Notes: generated from the letters alone by a model not told the origin. DNA of 64,000 bases from Actinomycetota bacterium (GCA_005883215.1 VAYS01000016.1:51066-115065); one strand, 5' to 3'. Shown: positions 51,425 to 60,467, counted from the stretch's first letter. Translations and numbers: made by a program.

Positions 51425-51808
51425 ATGAACCAGGGGCCGCGCGGCAGCGACGGGATCACCGGGTACATCGGGCTGCGCTGGATCAGCGCCGAGGAGGTGC
51501 GGGTGTCGGTGCGCCCGGAGCTGATCAACCGCGGCGGGCTGCTCTCCGGGGTCGTGGCCTACACGATGATCGACTACTCGATGGGATCGACGCTGTGGCA
51601 GCACATCAGCGACGAGGAGGCGATCGCCACGATCAACATCGCCGTCAACTACATCCAGACCGCCACCGAGGGCGAGATCGTCTGCCACAGCCGGCTCGAC
51701 CGCCGCAACCGCCACATCGCCGTGCTGCGCTCGGAGGTCCACCACGCCGACGGGCGGCTGCTGGCCACCGCGGTGGGCAGCTACTCGATCTTCGCCCGCA
51801 AGCGCTGA
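51425..51808 (+). CDS. PaaI-type hotdog thioesterase-like protein
   Basis: 127-residue hotdog protein: IGLRWISAEEVRVSVRPEL, then the active-site helix GGLLSGVVAYTMIDYSMGS, TINIAVNYIQTATEG and AVLRSEVHHADGRLLA. The usual HGG is replaced by RGG (NRGGLLSG), so the catalytic contribution may differ. It probably works on an acyl-CoA. Start ATG at 51425. It lies back to back with the damaged sensor gene. Confidence 0.78.
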   Translation: MNQGPRGSDGITGYIGLRWISAEEVRVSVRPELINRGGLLSGVVAYTMIDYSMGSTLWQHISDEEAIATINIAVNYIQTATEGEIVCHSRLDRRNRHIAVLRSEVHHADGRLLATAVGSYSIFARKR

Positions 51809-51826
51809 GCGCGCGAGGAGATCGCG

Positions 51827-53413
51827 TCAGGGGCCGCCGAGGGCGGCGCCGCCGCCGTCGATTCCGGCCGCGGTCTCGAGCAGGCCGCGGCGGTGCAGCT
51901 CGTGCAGAGCCTCGACCGCCTCGGCGCAGAACTGCTGCCCGAGCAGGGAGGTACATTCGGCGAGCGCCTGCTCGGGGGTCTTGCGCCGGCTGTAGGGCCG
52001 GCTGACCGTCATCACGTCCCAGCTGTCGGCCACCGTGAGCACGGCCGCCCCCAGCGGGATGTCCTCCGCGGCCAGGCCGAACGGATAGCCGCCACCGTCG
52101 GGGCGCTCGTGGTGGCAGCGGATCCACGCCACCTGCTCGGCGGTCAGGACGTCCTCGACGATCTGGGCCGAGAGGAGGGCGTGGAGCTTTACCTGCTCGA
52201 ATTCGGCGGCGGTCAGCGGACCGGGCTTGAGCAGCAGCGCGTCGGGCACGCCGATCTTGCCCACGTCGTGAACCAGTGCGGCCTCCGAGAGCAGCGCCAC
52301 CCGGTCAAAGCCCCAGCCGAGCACCCCGGCCAGGCGCGCGGCCAGTGCCGCCACGCGGTCGGAGTGCTGGCGGGTGGAGGGGTCCTTGGCGTCGATCGCG
52401 CGCGCCAGCGCGCGCAGCCCCACCAGGGCCTGGGACTGCTGGAGGTGCTCGGCGCGCTCGGCCGCCGAGAGCTCGCGGATGGTGGAGGGGTCATAGATCC
52501 AGGCCACGTCGCGGCCGTGGGCCTTTGACCAGTACAGGGCGCCGTCGGCGAAGCGGAACATCGAGTCGGCGTCGTGTGCGGTGGCCAGGTCGCAGATGCC
52601 GGCCGACACCGTGACCCGGACGCCGACCAGGTCCGACGCCGACACGGCCTGGCGGGCTCGCTCGATGGCGGCGTAGGCCTCGAGCCGATCGGTGTGGGGC
52701 AGCAGCAGCCCGAACTCGTCTCCCCCGATGCGGGCCAGGACGTCCTCGTTGCGGGCCATCTCGGCCAGGCGCTCGGACACCTCGGCCAGCACCCGGTCGC
52801 CGACCTGGTGGCCGCGGGTGTCGTTGATCTGCTTGAAGTGGTCGACGTCGATCAGCGCGAGCGCCAGCGGGTTCCCGTGCCGGCGCGCGCGGCTGACCTC
52901 GCTGGCCAGGCGCTCGTGAAACACGCGGTGGTTGGCCAGCCCGGTCAGCGGGTCGGCCCCGGCGCGCGCGAGCGCCGCCTCGCGGTCGCGCTCCACGCGC
53001 TTGAGCGCCGTGATGTCGGTGAAGATGTTGACGGCCCGCACCGGCCGGCCGGCGCTGTCGCGCACGGCCCTTGCCTTGGTGATCGACCAGTGCTCGTCGG
53101 GGTCAGAGCGCGAGCGCGAGCGGATCACGCGCTCGGGAGCGGGCTCTCCCCGCAGGGCCGCACGGCCGGGGAGGTCGTCGGGGCCCAGGCGCCGGCCGTC
53201 CTCGTCAAACATCTCATAGGCCTGGGCCACCTCCCCCGGCTCGGTGGACATCAGCTCCTGCGCCGATCCAAAGCCCAGCACCCGCGCGGCGACGTCGTTG
53301 GCGTAGACCAGGTGCCCGTCGGGGTCCTGGACGGTAATCCCGTCGGCGATCCCGTCGAGGATCACCCGCAGCTCGTCGTGCGAGGCGCGCAGCTCGTGCT
53401 CGGAGCGGCGCAT
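51827..53413 (-). CDS. PAS-GGDEF-HD-GYP signalling protein
   Basis: 528-residue cyclic-di-GMP enzyme. Order: short helical lead, PAS (about residues 12-135: LDGIADGITVQDPDGHLVYA), diguanylate cyclase (about 150-310) with intact RIGGDEF, and an HD-GYP phosphodiesterase (about 335-515) with HDVGKIGVPD and HHERPDGGGYP. So one protein can both make and break c-di-GMP. The ATG at 53413 starts in the middle of what should be a larger protein: a GAF domain in another frame lies directly upstream (53420-53762). The natural gene was probably GAF-PAS-GGDEF-HD-GYP, now split. Confidence 0.88.
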   Translation of the reverse strand: MRRSEHELRASHDELRVILDGIADGITVQDPDGHLVYANDVAARVLGFGSAQELMSTEPGEVAQAYEMFDEDGRRLGPDDLPGRAALRGEPAPERVIRSRSRSDPDEHWSITKARAVRDSAGRPVRAVNIFTDITALKRVERDREAALARAGADPLTGLANHRVFHERLASEVSRARRHGNPLALALIDVDHFKQINDTRGHQVGDRVLAEVSERLAEMARNEDVLARIGGDEFGLLLPHTDRLEAYAAIERARQAVSASDLVGVRVTVSAGICDLATAHDADSMFRFADGALYWSKAHGRDVAWIYDPSTIRELSAAERAEHLQQSQALVGLRALARAIDAKDPSTRQHSDRVAALAARLAGVLGWGFDRVALLSEAALVHDVGKIGVPDALLLKPGPLTAAEFEQVKLHALLSAQIVEDVLTAEQVAWIRCHHERPDGGGYPFGLAAEDIPLGAAVLTVADSWDVMTVSRPYSRRKTPEQALAECTSLLGQQFCAEAVEALHELHRRGLLETAAGIDGGGAALGGP

Positions 53414-53419
53414 GTTGGC

Positions 53420-53762
53420 GTACCAGCAGGGCCACGTGGGCCTCGTCGCGCGCGCCGCGCCGAAGATCCTTGCGCGTGACCTCGGAGATCAGCCGGTGGG
53501 TGCCGGTGCGCACCGCGCTCGCCACCCAGGAGCGAGTGTCGGCGTGGGCCGGGCCGCGCTGGATCAGGTCTTGGGCCTGGCGCTCGCGCAGCGCATCGGC
53601 GTGGGCCGCGGCCACCTTGCGCAGCGACCCGTCGGCATCGACCATGTCGATCATGCACAGATCGGCCAGCTCGGGCACCACCGCGTGCACGAGCCGGCGC
53701 AGGATCTCCTCGTAGTCCAGCGAGGCCTCGAGCAGGGCCTCGATCACCACGTCGGTCACCAT
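53420..53762 (-). pseudogene. GAF-domain N-terminal fragment of the c-di-GMP sensor
   Basis: From ATG 53762 a frame encodes the first half of a GAF domain: ALLEASLDYEEILRRLVHAV, VVPELADLCMIDMVDADGS, and SWVASAVRTGTHRLISEV up to DEAHVALL. It then passes out of frame into the PAS gene. The second half of GAF, normally containing SYMxVPL and ending with a long helix, is missing; the sequence jumps to the helix before PAS. A deletion with frame change is more likely than two real genes. An upstream ATG at 53858 would add 32 Pro-rich residues. Confidence 0.7.
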
Positions 53763-53980
53763 GCGCTGGGGATCGCGGGCGCCGGCCGGGCGCCTGTCGT
53801 GCCCTGGCGCGGAGGCAGGGCTCTGAGCTGACGGATGGGGTCGTGGCAAGCCGTACATGCCCCCGCTGGGGCATCGGCAGGTCCGAGCGGTGACTTGAGC
53901 CCGACAGCCGCCCGGGCGTCGGGTCGGGCGGGGGGCGGCGGCGGGGGTGCGGATGCGGTCGGCCCGCTCCAGCGCGGCGA

Positions 53981-54697
53981 TCAGCGCCGGCGCACGCGGA
54001 CCCCGATCGAACGGCTGACCGCGCCAACGTGGTCGCCGTCGGCGACCACCGCCAGGGCCCGGAACGAGCCCCCGCGGCGCAGGCGCAGGCGGCGCGTGAA
54101 CACCGCCGTGGTGGTGCCCCGCCCGCGCCGGGTCAGCGTCCCGCCCAGCGTCACCCAGCCGGTCCCCTGGCGGCGCTGGATGGCCACGAAGGTTCCGTAG
54201 TGGGGCGGGGTCACCGCGCCGGCGAAGCGCACGGCGCGGCCCCGGCGCACCCGCACCCGGTTGACCGTCAGGTCGACGATCACGCTCGAGCTGAGGACGA
54301 GGACCGGGCTGTAGACCTTGGTCTTGCCGGTGCTGCGCACGCGCACCTGGGTGTTGCGCGGCACGCTGAGCACGGTGAAGGCAAAGCCGCCGCGCGAGTC
54401 GGTGACCTGCGGGTTGCCGTAGGAGTGAAACCCACCCGTGTAGGGGAACGGGTTGCTCTCGAGGACCAGCTCGCGGTGGGCGGCTTTGCTGCCGGTGACC
54501 AGACCGCCGACGGTTGTGGGCGCGCCGTAGCGGACGGGGTTGGGCACCGCCGAGATCGAGATCGCGGTGGGGGGAGTGGTGGCCGCGCGCACCAGCGCGG
54601 CCCCCGGGGCCAGGGCCGCGGCGCACACGGCTACGAGGACGAGCGGACGGCGGTGCAAGGACACGGTCCTTGTCTTCCCCGGCTGGCGGTCCCTCAT
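53981..54697 (-). CDS. Exported Ig-like hypothetical protein
   Basis: 238-residue exported protein. Signal peptide LVLVAVCAAALAPGAALVRA, then an all-beta region: ISISAVPNPVRYGAPTTVGG, FAFTVLSVPRNTQVRVRS, VIVDLTVNRVRVRRGRAVRF and TRRLRLRRGGSFRALAVV. It resembles two bacterial Ig-like folds. Very basic C-terminus (RVRRR). No enzymatic motif. Alternative start GTG 54664. Likely surface or secreted, function unknown. Confidence 0.68.
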   Translation of the reverse strand: MRDRQPGKTRTVSLHRRPLVLVAVCAAALAPGAALVRAATTPPTAISISAVPNPVRYGAPTTVGGLVTGSKAAHRELVLESNPFPYTGGFHSYGNPQVTDSRGGFAFTVLSVPRNTQVRVRSTGKTKVYSPVLVLSSSVIVDLTVNRVRVRRGRAVRFAGAVTPPHYGTFVAIQRRQGTGWVTLGGTLTRRGRGTTTAVFTRRLRLRRGGSFRALAVVADGDHVGAVSRSIGVRVRRR

Positions 54698-54780
54698 GCG
54701 GTCGCTTCTTTAGCGCTCGGCGTCCGTGGCGTTAACGGTTTGGGTGGGCGTCGACGAGCGGGCGCCGGCGGACCGGCGGA

Positions 54781-56166
54781 TCAGCACACGGGCTGGCGGG
54801 CGCCGGCTTGGTCCCGGGCCGGGGCCGGGCGCAGGCGGGAGATCGCCTCGCCAATGTGCTCGAGCAGCAGGTCGGCGAGGTCGCGGCTGAAGTTCTCCTT
54901 GACCACCATGCGCAGCACGGAGATGTCCTGGGCGTCGGGGGGCAGGGTGTAGGCGGGAACGATCCAGCCGTGGCGGCGCAGCTCGTCCGAGAGCGCGTAG
55001 ACGTCGAGCTCGGCGGGGTCGGTGGCCCGCAGGGCCACGATCGGGAAGGTGTCGCCCGCGCCGATCGCCTGCAGGCCCTCGACGCGCTGCAGCCCGGCGC
55101 GCAGGTAGCGGGCGTTTTCCATCACGCTCTCCATCACCCGCCGGTAGCCATCCCGGCCCAGGCGCAGGAAGTTGTAGTACTGGAGGATCACCGTGTTGGC
55201 GGGGCGGGAGAAGTTGAGGCTGTAGTTGGGCATGTCACCGCCCAGGTAGTTGATGTGGAAGACCAGCTCCTCGGGCAGGTCCGAGCGGTCGCGGAACACG
55301 ACGCTGCCCATGCCGGGATAGACCAGCCCGAACTTGTGATTTGACACGTTGATCGAGCGGACGTGGCTGAGGCGAAAGTCCCAGGCCAGCTTGGGCTGGG
55401 TGTAGGGGACGATGAACCCGCCGCTGGCCGCGTCGATGTGCAGGGGGATGTGCCAGCCGTGCTCCTTCTCCAGGTCGGCCAGCAGATCGTTGATCGCCTC
55501 CAGCTCGTCCATCTGCCCGGTGTAGGTGGTGCCCAGCAGGCCGGCGACGGCGATCGTGTTCTCGTCCACGCGCGCGGCGACGTCGTCGGCGCTGAGCACG
55601 AAGTCGCCGTCGCCCATGGGCGCCACGCGGGCCTCGACCTCGAAGTAGTTGGTGAACTTCTCCCAGCAGGTGTGCACGTCGGCGCCCATGACCAGGTTGG
55701 GACGCTCAACCGCCGCGCCAGCCTGCCGGCGCCGGTTCTGCCACGCCCGCTTGTGTGCGAGCAGCCCCAGCATGATCGCCTCCGAGGACCCCACCGTGGC
55801 GGTGCCCACCGCCTCGGAGCCCGAGGGGGCGTTGAACAGGTCGGCGAGCATGCTCACCACCCGCATGTGGATCTCATGGCTCTGCGGGTACTCGTCCTGG
55901 TCGACGAGGTTCTTGTTCAGGGCCTCCTCGGCCAGGCGGTTGGCCTGGGGCTCCATCCAGGTGGTGACGAAGGTGGCCAGGTTGAGCAGCGGGTTGGCGT
56001 CCAGCTCGAGCTCGTCGTGCACGAGCTGGTAGGCGGCGTCGGCGGGCATGCCGGCCGCGGGCACGCGGTGCTTGGGCACCTCCCGGTCGAAGTAGCGGCC
56101 GGCGTAGGTGGGCGTGTGGCTGTCGTCTTGGGCGGAGAGGTGGTGCACGGGCGCATCATCTCCCAT
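54781..56166 (-). CDS. gadB: Glutamate decarboxylase
   Basis: 461-residue PLP enzyme converting glutamate to GABA and CO2, consuming a proton (acid resistance). It is close to full family length. Diagnostic blocks: TFVTTWMEP, GTATVGSSEAIMLGLLAHK, VHTCWEKF, HIDAASGGFI and the PLP lysine in SNHKFGLVYPG, then FHINYLGGDMPNYSLNFSR. The C-terminal tail VLRMVVKENFSRDLADLL is typical. No GABA antiporter is adjacent. Start at ATG 56166. Divergent from the hydroxylase-like gene. Confidence 0.93.
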   Translation of the reverse strand: MGDDAPVHHLSAQDDSHTPTYAGRYFDREVPKHRVPAAGMPADAAYQLVHDELELDANPLLNLATFVTTWMEPQANRLAEEALNKNLVDQDEYPQSHEIHMRVVSMLADLFNAPSGSEAVGTATVGSSEAIMLGLLAHKRAWQNRRRQAGAAVERPNLVMGADVHTCWEKFTNYFEVEARVAPMGDGDFVLSADDVAARVDENTIAVAGLLGTTYTGQMDELEAINDLLADLEKEHGWHIPLHIDAASGGFIVPYTQPKLAWDFRLSHVRSINVSNHKFGLVYPGMGSVVFRDRSDLPEELVFHINYLGGDMPNYSLNFSRPANTVILQYYNFLRLGRDGYRRVMESVMENARYLRAGLQRVEGLQAIGAGDTFPIVALRATDPAELDVYALSDELRRHGWIVPAYTLPPDAQDISVLRMVVKENFSRDLADLLLEHIGEAISRLRPAPARDQAGARQPVC

Positions 56167-56266
56167 GCCGGGGGCGATCGACAGCCCGGGGCCTCCCGGG
56201 CACTGGGTGGCGGGTCGGGTGGCGCGCGGCGCAGGCTAGGATCGGGGCGTTCGTCTCGGTCCGCAT

Positions 56267-56989
56267 ATGTCCCAGCCCGACCGTCTGACCGCCGCGCCGG
56301 AGTCCGTGCCCTCTCGTCGGGGAGGCGAGACACGCACGCTGGGCGAGTGCTGGGCGGCGTTCTGGAAGCGCCCGTCGCCCCCGATCCTGGCGGGCGGGAT
56401 CTTGGTGGCGGCCGCCCTGCGAGTCCTGGCCGGGCCGCTCACCTGGCGCGACGCCGTCGTAGCGGTGGGCATCGCGGCGCTGACCCCATTTGCCGAGTGG
56501 GCGATCCACGTCTACCTGCTGCACGCCAAGCCGCTGCGCGTGGGACACGTGCGCCTGGACCTGCCCACCGCCTACGAGCACCGCGCCCACCACGCGGCGC
56601 CGGGCGAGCTGGACGGGGTGCTGCTGCCCGTCTACGGCGTCCTGATCTTCCTGCCCATGATGGCGGTGACCGTGTGGGTGCTCTCCTTCCCGGTGCACCT
56701 GGTCCTGGGGGGCGACCGGCTGGCGGGGGCGGCCACCGGGCTGCTGGTCAGCTACCTGATCCTGGGGGCCTATGAATGGGCGCACTTCCTGATCCACACC
56801 CCCTACCGCGCCCGCGGGCGCTACTACCGCTCGATCTGGAAGAACCACCGCCTGCACCACTACAAGAACGAGCGCTTCTGGTTCGGGGTGACCTCGACCG
56901 TGGGCGACCGGGTGATCGGCACCAACCCCGATCAGGCCCAGGTGCGCCGCTCGCGCACCGCGCGCTCGCTGCATCCCAACCCCCGCTAG
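56267..56989 (+). CDS. Fatty acid hydroxylase/sterol desaturase family membrane protein
   Basis: 240-residue di-iron membrane enzyme. Histidine boxes: HVYLLH, HRAHH (YEHRAHHAAPGE), HFLIH and NHRLHHYKNERF, the pattern of the fatty acid hydroxylase superfamily. Four hydrophobic segments are present (ILAGGILVAAALRVLAG, VLIFLPMMAVTVWVLSF, ATGLLVSYLILGAY). It could hydroxylate carotenoids, fatty acids or hopanoids; substrate unknown. The stop TAG shares a base with the GTG start of the next gene (TAGTG), so the two are coupled. Confidence 0.87.
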   Translation: MSQPDRLTAAPESVPSRRGGETRTLGECWAAFWKRPSPPILAGGILVAAALRVLAGPLTWRDAVVAVGIAALTPFAEWAIHVYLLHAKPLRVGHVRLDLPTAYEHRAHHAAPGELDGVLLPVYGVLIFLPMMAVTVWVLSFPVHLVLGGDRLAGAATGLLVSYLILGAYEWAHFLIHTPYRARGRYYRSIWKNHRLHHYKNERFWFGVTSTVGDRVIGTNPDQAQVRRSRTARSLHPNPR

Positions 56990-58017
56990 TGCGGAGCCAG
57001 GCCCCACCACGCGCCGGCCCAGCGGGCCGCCGGGGCCGGCGTCGGGCGCCGGCGGCGGCGCTGGCCTGCGCCGCGGCGGCGCTGGGGGCACCGGCCGGCG
57101 CCTCGGGCGACGCGAACTTCGGCAGCACGCTGTCGGCGCCCGCCACGGTGGCGATCACCCAGGGGGCCGACTCCGCGTTCTGGCCCACCAAGGTGACCGG
57201 TGGGGCCAGCCCGGTATCCCCGGCTGCGGGGCAGATCGTGGCCATCAAGGTCAAGGGGTTTGCCCGGCGCTCGCGCACCGGGGCCACGCCGTTGCGGGAG
57301 ATCCATTTTCAGGACCTGCGCCCCCAGGGCGGCGGGAGCGTGCAGGTGGTCTCCTCCAGCCAGCCGTTCAACCTGCCGGTGGGAGGCAGCCCCAATCGGA
57401 TCAGCACCTATCGCCCCACCAACATGTTCATCGCGGCGGGCGACTACATCGACTTCAACGACGAGGGCGGATTCGATCCTCGGCACGGCTTTCCCGCCGG
57501 GGTTCCCTTCCAGGTCTTCGCTGCCGTCGCGGGCTCGGTGACCCAGCGCTACACCAAGGACAACGGAACCAACAACGGCGACCTGCTAGCCGGCACCCCC
57601 CACGCCGACACCGAGCTGCTCATGCAGGTACAGCTGTCGGTGGAGACGCCGGGGCCGGCCGCCGTGGCCCCCACCCAGACCGCGCCGGTCACCCGGGCCA
57701 TCGCCCATCCGCTGATCGCCTGCGAGGGCGATAACACCTGCATCGGGCACCTGCTGCTCACCGCCCACGGCGCCGACGCCGCCGCGGTCGGCCCGGGCCA
57801 TGCGGCGCGCACGGTGATCCTGGGGCGGGGGTCGTTCACGGTCGGGCCCCACTCGCACAAGAAGGTGCCCGTCCGGCTAAACCGCTTGGCTCGCGCCCTG
57901 CTGCGCAAGCACCACGGGCGCCTGAGGACGGTGATCACCGTGGCCAGCGGCACGGGTGGGCCGGCGCACAGCGCCAACAGCACGATCCGCCTGGCCCTCA
58001 AGCGCAGGCGCCGCTAG
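56989..58017 (+). CDS. Exported hypothetical protein
   Basis: 342-residue exported protein, GTG start at 56989 in the TAGTG overlap. A basic Arg-rich head and signal peptide (ALACAAAALGAPAGASG) precede an all-beta region with GQIVAIKVKGFARRS, IHFQDLRPQGGGSVQVVS, and TNMFIAAGDYIDFNDEGGF. A second part (LIACEGDNTCIGHLLLTAHG) has a Cys pair. It resembles other secreted beta-rich proteins of soil actinobacteria but has no named family. Translational coupling to the hydroxylase gene is notable. Confidence 0.72.
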   Translation: MRSQAPPRAGPAGRRGRRRAPAAALACAAAALGAPAGASGDANFGSTLSAPATVAITQGADSAFWPTKVTGGASPVSPAAGQIVAIKVKGFARRSRTGATPLREIHFQDLRPQGGGSVQVVSSSQPFNLPVGGSPNRISTYRPTNMFIAAGDYIDFNDEGGFDPRHGFPAGVPFQVFAAVAGSVTQRYTKDNGTNNGDLLAGTPHADTELLMQVQLSVETPGPAAVAPTQTAPVTRAIAHPLIACEGDNTCIGHLLLTAHGADAAAVGPGHAARTVILGRGSFTVGPHSHKKVPVRLNRLARALLRKHHGRLRTVITVASGTGGPAHSANSTIRLALKRRRR

Positions 58018-58658
58018 GCCAGCCGCTGCTCCAGGCTCTCGCGCTGGCGGCGCTCGATGTCGGACAGCGTCAGCGCCGGATCGCGCAGGTGGGCCAGCGT
58101 GACCTCGGCCGAGGTGGGCAGCGCGTCGGGGACCGGCCAGCTGTCGGGGTCCCATAGCCTCGAGCGCACGAAGGACTTGGGACAGTGGGCGTATACCTCC
58201 TCGGCCTCCACCACCACCGCCGTGCGCGGCGGCTTGCCCACCGGCTCGAGCGCGGCGAGCAGGTCCGGATCGGCGCTCACGCACGCGCGGCCGTTTACCC
58301 GCAGCGTGGTGTCGCGCCCGGGGATCAAGAACAGCAACCCCGCCCGGCCGGTCTCGACCACGTTGGAGAGCGTGTCCAGACGGCGGTTGCCGGTGGCGTC
58401 AGGGATCGCCAGCTGGCGGTCGTCGAGCACGCCGACGAATCCGGGCTGGCCCCCGCGGGGGGTCACGTCGCAGCGGCCCTGCGCCGAGAACGAGCCGACG
58501 AGAACCATCGGTGAAGCGGCGATCAGCCGCCGGCACACGTCGTCCAGGCGGCCGATGTCCTTGCGCAGAGCCTGCTCCATGGGAGCCTCGTAGAGCTCGC
58601 GCAGTTGCTCGTGGGTGCTCAGGGCACCGGCGAACGGGTCGCTGTCCATCGCCTCCAT
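58014..58658 (-). CDS. PPOX-class FMN-dependent flavoprotein (MSMEG_1061-like)
   Basis: 214-residue pyridoxamine 5'-phosphate oxidase-fold protein. Blocks: MVLVGSFSAQGRCDVTPRGG, VLDDRQLAIPDATGNRRLD, GLLFLIPGRDTTLRVNGRA and VVVEAEEVYAHCPKSFVRS. These match the PPOX-type MSMEG_1061 group, which binds FMN or F420-like flavin. The VYAHCPKSFVRSRLWDP stretch is characteristic. ATG at 58658 is used; 58649 and 58679 are alternatives. Its 3' end overlaps the preceding gene by four bases (convergent). Confidence 0.85.
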   Translation of the reverse strand: MEAMDSDPFAGALSTHEQLRELYEAPMEQALRKDIGRLDDVCRRLIAASPMVLVGSFSAQGRCDVTPRGGQPGFVGVLDDRQLAIPDATGNRRLDTLSNVVETGRAGLLFLIPGRDTTLRVNGRACVSADPDLLAALEPVGKPPRTAVVVEAEEVYAHCPKSFVRSRLWDPDSWPVPDALPTSAEVTLAHLRDPALTLSDIERRQRESLEQRLA

Positions 58659-58711
58659 GGTGACAGGCCGGCCACGCATCGCGGCGGGGGTGGCGGGGTA
58701 GCACGCCGAGG

Positions 58712-59191
58712 ATGCGGCGAGTAGCCCCGACGATGGTCCTCGCCGGCGCCCTGCTCGCCGGCCTGGCCCAAGCCAAGGTCAGCCACCGGGGCTGGCCCCC
58801 GCGGATGCGACTGTGGATCGCACCCAACCGTGGCGGACACCGCGACGTGCACCGCTCACGGCGCAACTGGGAGCTGCTGGGCAGCCACGGCGATGACTAC
58901 ATCGTCGGCGGGCGGGGGCGAAACGTAGTCTGGGGGGATCACATCCCCGGCAACCTCACCCACCAGCGCGACGTGCTGATCGGCGGCCCCGGCAGGGACT
59001 TCATCTACACCAGCCACGGACGCAACACCGTGCTCACCGGTGCCGGCCGCGACGTCGTTCACGCCGAGTACGGACGGGGAAAGCGCCGCGCTCGCCCTGG
59101 CGCTGGGGGCGGCGGCGGCGGCGATCCTGCTCCTGGCCGGCGGCAGCCGCCACCTGGTCCCTGCCGGCGGCAACCACGGCGACGGGTTTGA
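58712..59191 (+). CDS. Exported RTX-like calcium-binding protein, 3' end damaged
   Basis: The first ~120 residues are real: a signal peptide (MVLAGALLAGLAQA) and RTX-like nonapeptide motifs GSHGDDYIVGGRGRNVVWG, IGGPGRDFIYTSHGRNTV and LTGAGRDVVHAEYGRG. After about base 59080 the frame turns into an Arg/Gly/Pro-rich tail that is just the shifted reading of the next gene. Homologous proteins would continue the repeats to a longer end. So it seems truncated by a deletion or slip near 59080, where the transglycosylase gene also loses its own start. Confidence 0.6.
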   Translation: MRRVAPTMVLAGALLAGLAQAKVSHRGWPPRMRLWIAPNRGGHRDVHRSRRNWELLGSHGDDYIVGGRGRNVVWGDHIPGNLTHQRDVLIGGPGRDFIYTSHGRNTVLTGAGRDVVHAEYGRGKRRARPGAGGGGGGDPAPGRRQPPPGPCRRQPRRRV

Positions 59192-60467
59192 CCCGCTCGC
59201 CTACCGCACCCAGGACGCGCCGTCGCTGCAGGCGGGGGCCGCCGCCTCCCTGGCCCACGTCGTATACGTCAAGAGCCCGGGGGGGATCGTGGCCAGCGCC
59301 GCGCGCACCGCCGCGCTGCGCCCCCAGATCGAGGCCGCGGCCCACGACGGACCGATCGATGCCGACACCCTGGAGGCGATCGTCCTGCTCGAGAGCGCGG
59401 GGCGCACCGACGTCATCGGGGGCACCGACCCCCGCGACGCGGTCGGGGTGACCCAGATCGTGGCCGACACCGGCAGCCAGCTGCTCGGTATGCGCGTCGA
59501 CCTGCCGGCGAGCCGGCGACTGGGCCGCCAGATCGCGGCCGCCCATGCCCGCCATGACGCCCGGCGCGAGACGCGGCTGCGCGCCCGCCGGGCGCGCGTC
59601 GATCAGCGCTTTGACCCCGCCGCCTCGCTGGCGGCGACCGAGCGCTACCTGTCCGTCGCCCGGGCCCGCTTCGGGCGCGAGGACCTGGCCGTCGAGTCCT
59701 ACCACATGGGCATCGGCAACCTCGAGCGCGCGGTGCGCCTGTTCGCCGGCTCCCCCGCCACCGGCGCCCCGGTCGCCCGCCTGGTCGCCGACGGGCGCCT
59801 GGACTACGCGCGGCTGTACTTTGACTCGAGCCCGATCGATCACCCGGCGGCCTACCGCTGGCTCTCGCAGCTGGGCGACGACTCGGCCACCTACCTGTGG
59901 CGTCTGCAGGCGGCCAAGGCGATCATGGCCGCCTACCGCCAGAGCCGCGCCCAGCTGCAGCGGCTGGCCGCGCTGCACGCCGGCGACTTTGCCGAGCACG
60001 TCCTGCTCCCGCCCGGATCCCCGACCTTCGACAGCCCGCAGGCGATCTCGGCGGCGCGCGCCAGCGGCCGGCTGGTCGCAGTGCCCGGCGCGCCCCAGGC
60101 CGCCCGCGGCGGCCTGGCGGAGGCGGGCGATGCGGCCCTGCGCCCCGAGGCGCTGGCGTTGGCGCTGTACCTGGCCGCCGGGGTGCGCGCGATCGCCCCG
60201 GGCGCGACGCCCCTGAACCTGACGTTCGGGGCCGTCGATAGCGCCGACGTGGGCTCGGCGGCGCGGTCGGCTCACGGGCTGTTCGACGGCGATCCGATCC
60301 ACGCCACCGGCGATGCCTTCGACGTCGAGCGCCGGTACTCGACGCCGGCCGAGGCGCACGCGTTTCAGTTCATGCTCGACCGTCTGGCGGCCCTGGAGCC
60401 ACGGTGCTGGCGCTGGCGGCGATGGGCATCGCCGTGGTGGTGGTGGCCAACGACTTCACCGCGCTGA
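59040..60467 (+). CDS. Membrane-anchored transglycosylase SLT-like protein, both ends atypical
   Basis: 475-residue protein. A hydrophobic anchor (ALALALGAAAAAILLLAGG) is followed by a lytic transglycosylase-like domain: VVYVKSPGGIVASAARTAAL, LEAIVLLESAGRTDVIGGTD (catalytic Glu in ESAG), GVTQIVADTGSQLL and VESYHMGIGNLERA. The C-terminal part ends in FDVERRYSTPAEAHAFQF, then runs into a Trp-rich tail that is the shifted reading of the MFS gene. The GTG at 59040 lies inside the RTX gene, and the first residues are RTX sequence in another frame. Both ends thus look damaged, but the enzyme core is intact. Confidence 0.78.
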   Translation: MPAATSFTPSTDGESAALALALGAAAAAILLLAGGSRHLVPAGGNHGDGFDPLAYRTQDAPSLQAGAAASLAHVVYVKSPGGIVASAARTAALRPQIEAAAHDGPIDADTLEAIVLLESAGRTDVIGGTDPRDAVGVTQIVADTGSQLLGMRVDLPASRRLGRQIAAAHARHDARRETRLRARRARVDQRFDPAASLAATERYLSVARARFGREDLAVESYHMGIGNLERAVRLFAGSPATGAPVARLVADGRLDYARLYFDSSPIDHPAAYRWLSQLGDDSATYLWRLQAAKAIMAAYRQSRAQLQRLAALHAGDFAEHVLLPPGSPTFDSPQAISAARASGRLVAVPGAPQAARGGLAEAGDAALRPEALALALYLAAGVRAIAPGATPLNLTFGAVDSADVGSAARSAHGLFDGDPIHATGDAFDVERRYSTPAEAHAFQFMLDRLAALEPRCWRWRRWASPWWWWPTTSPR

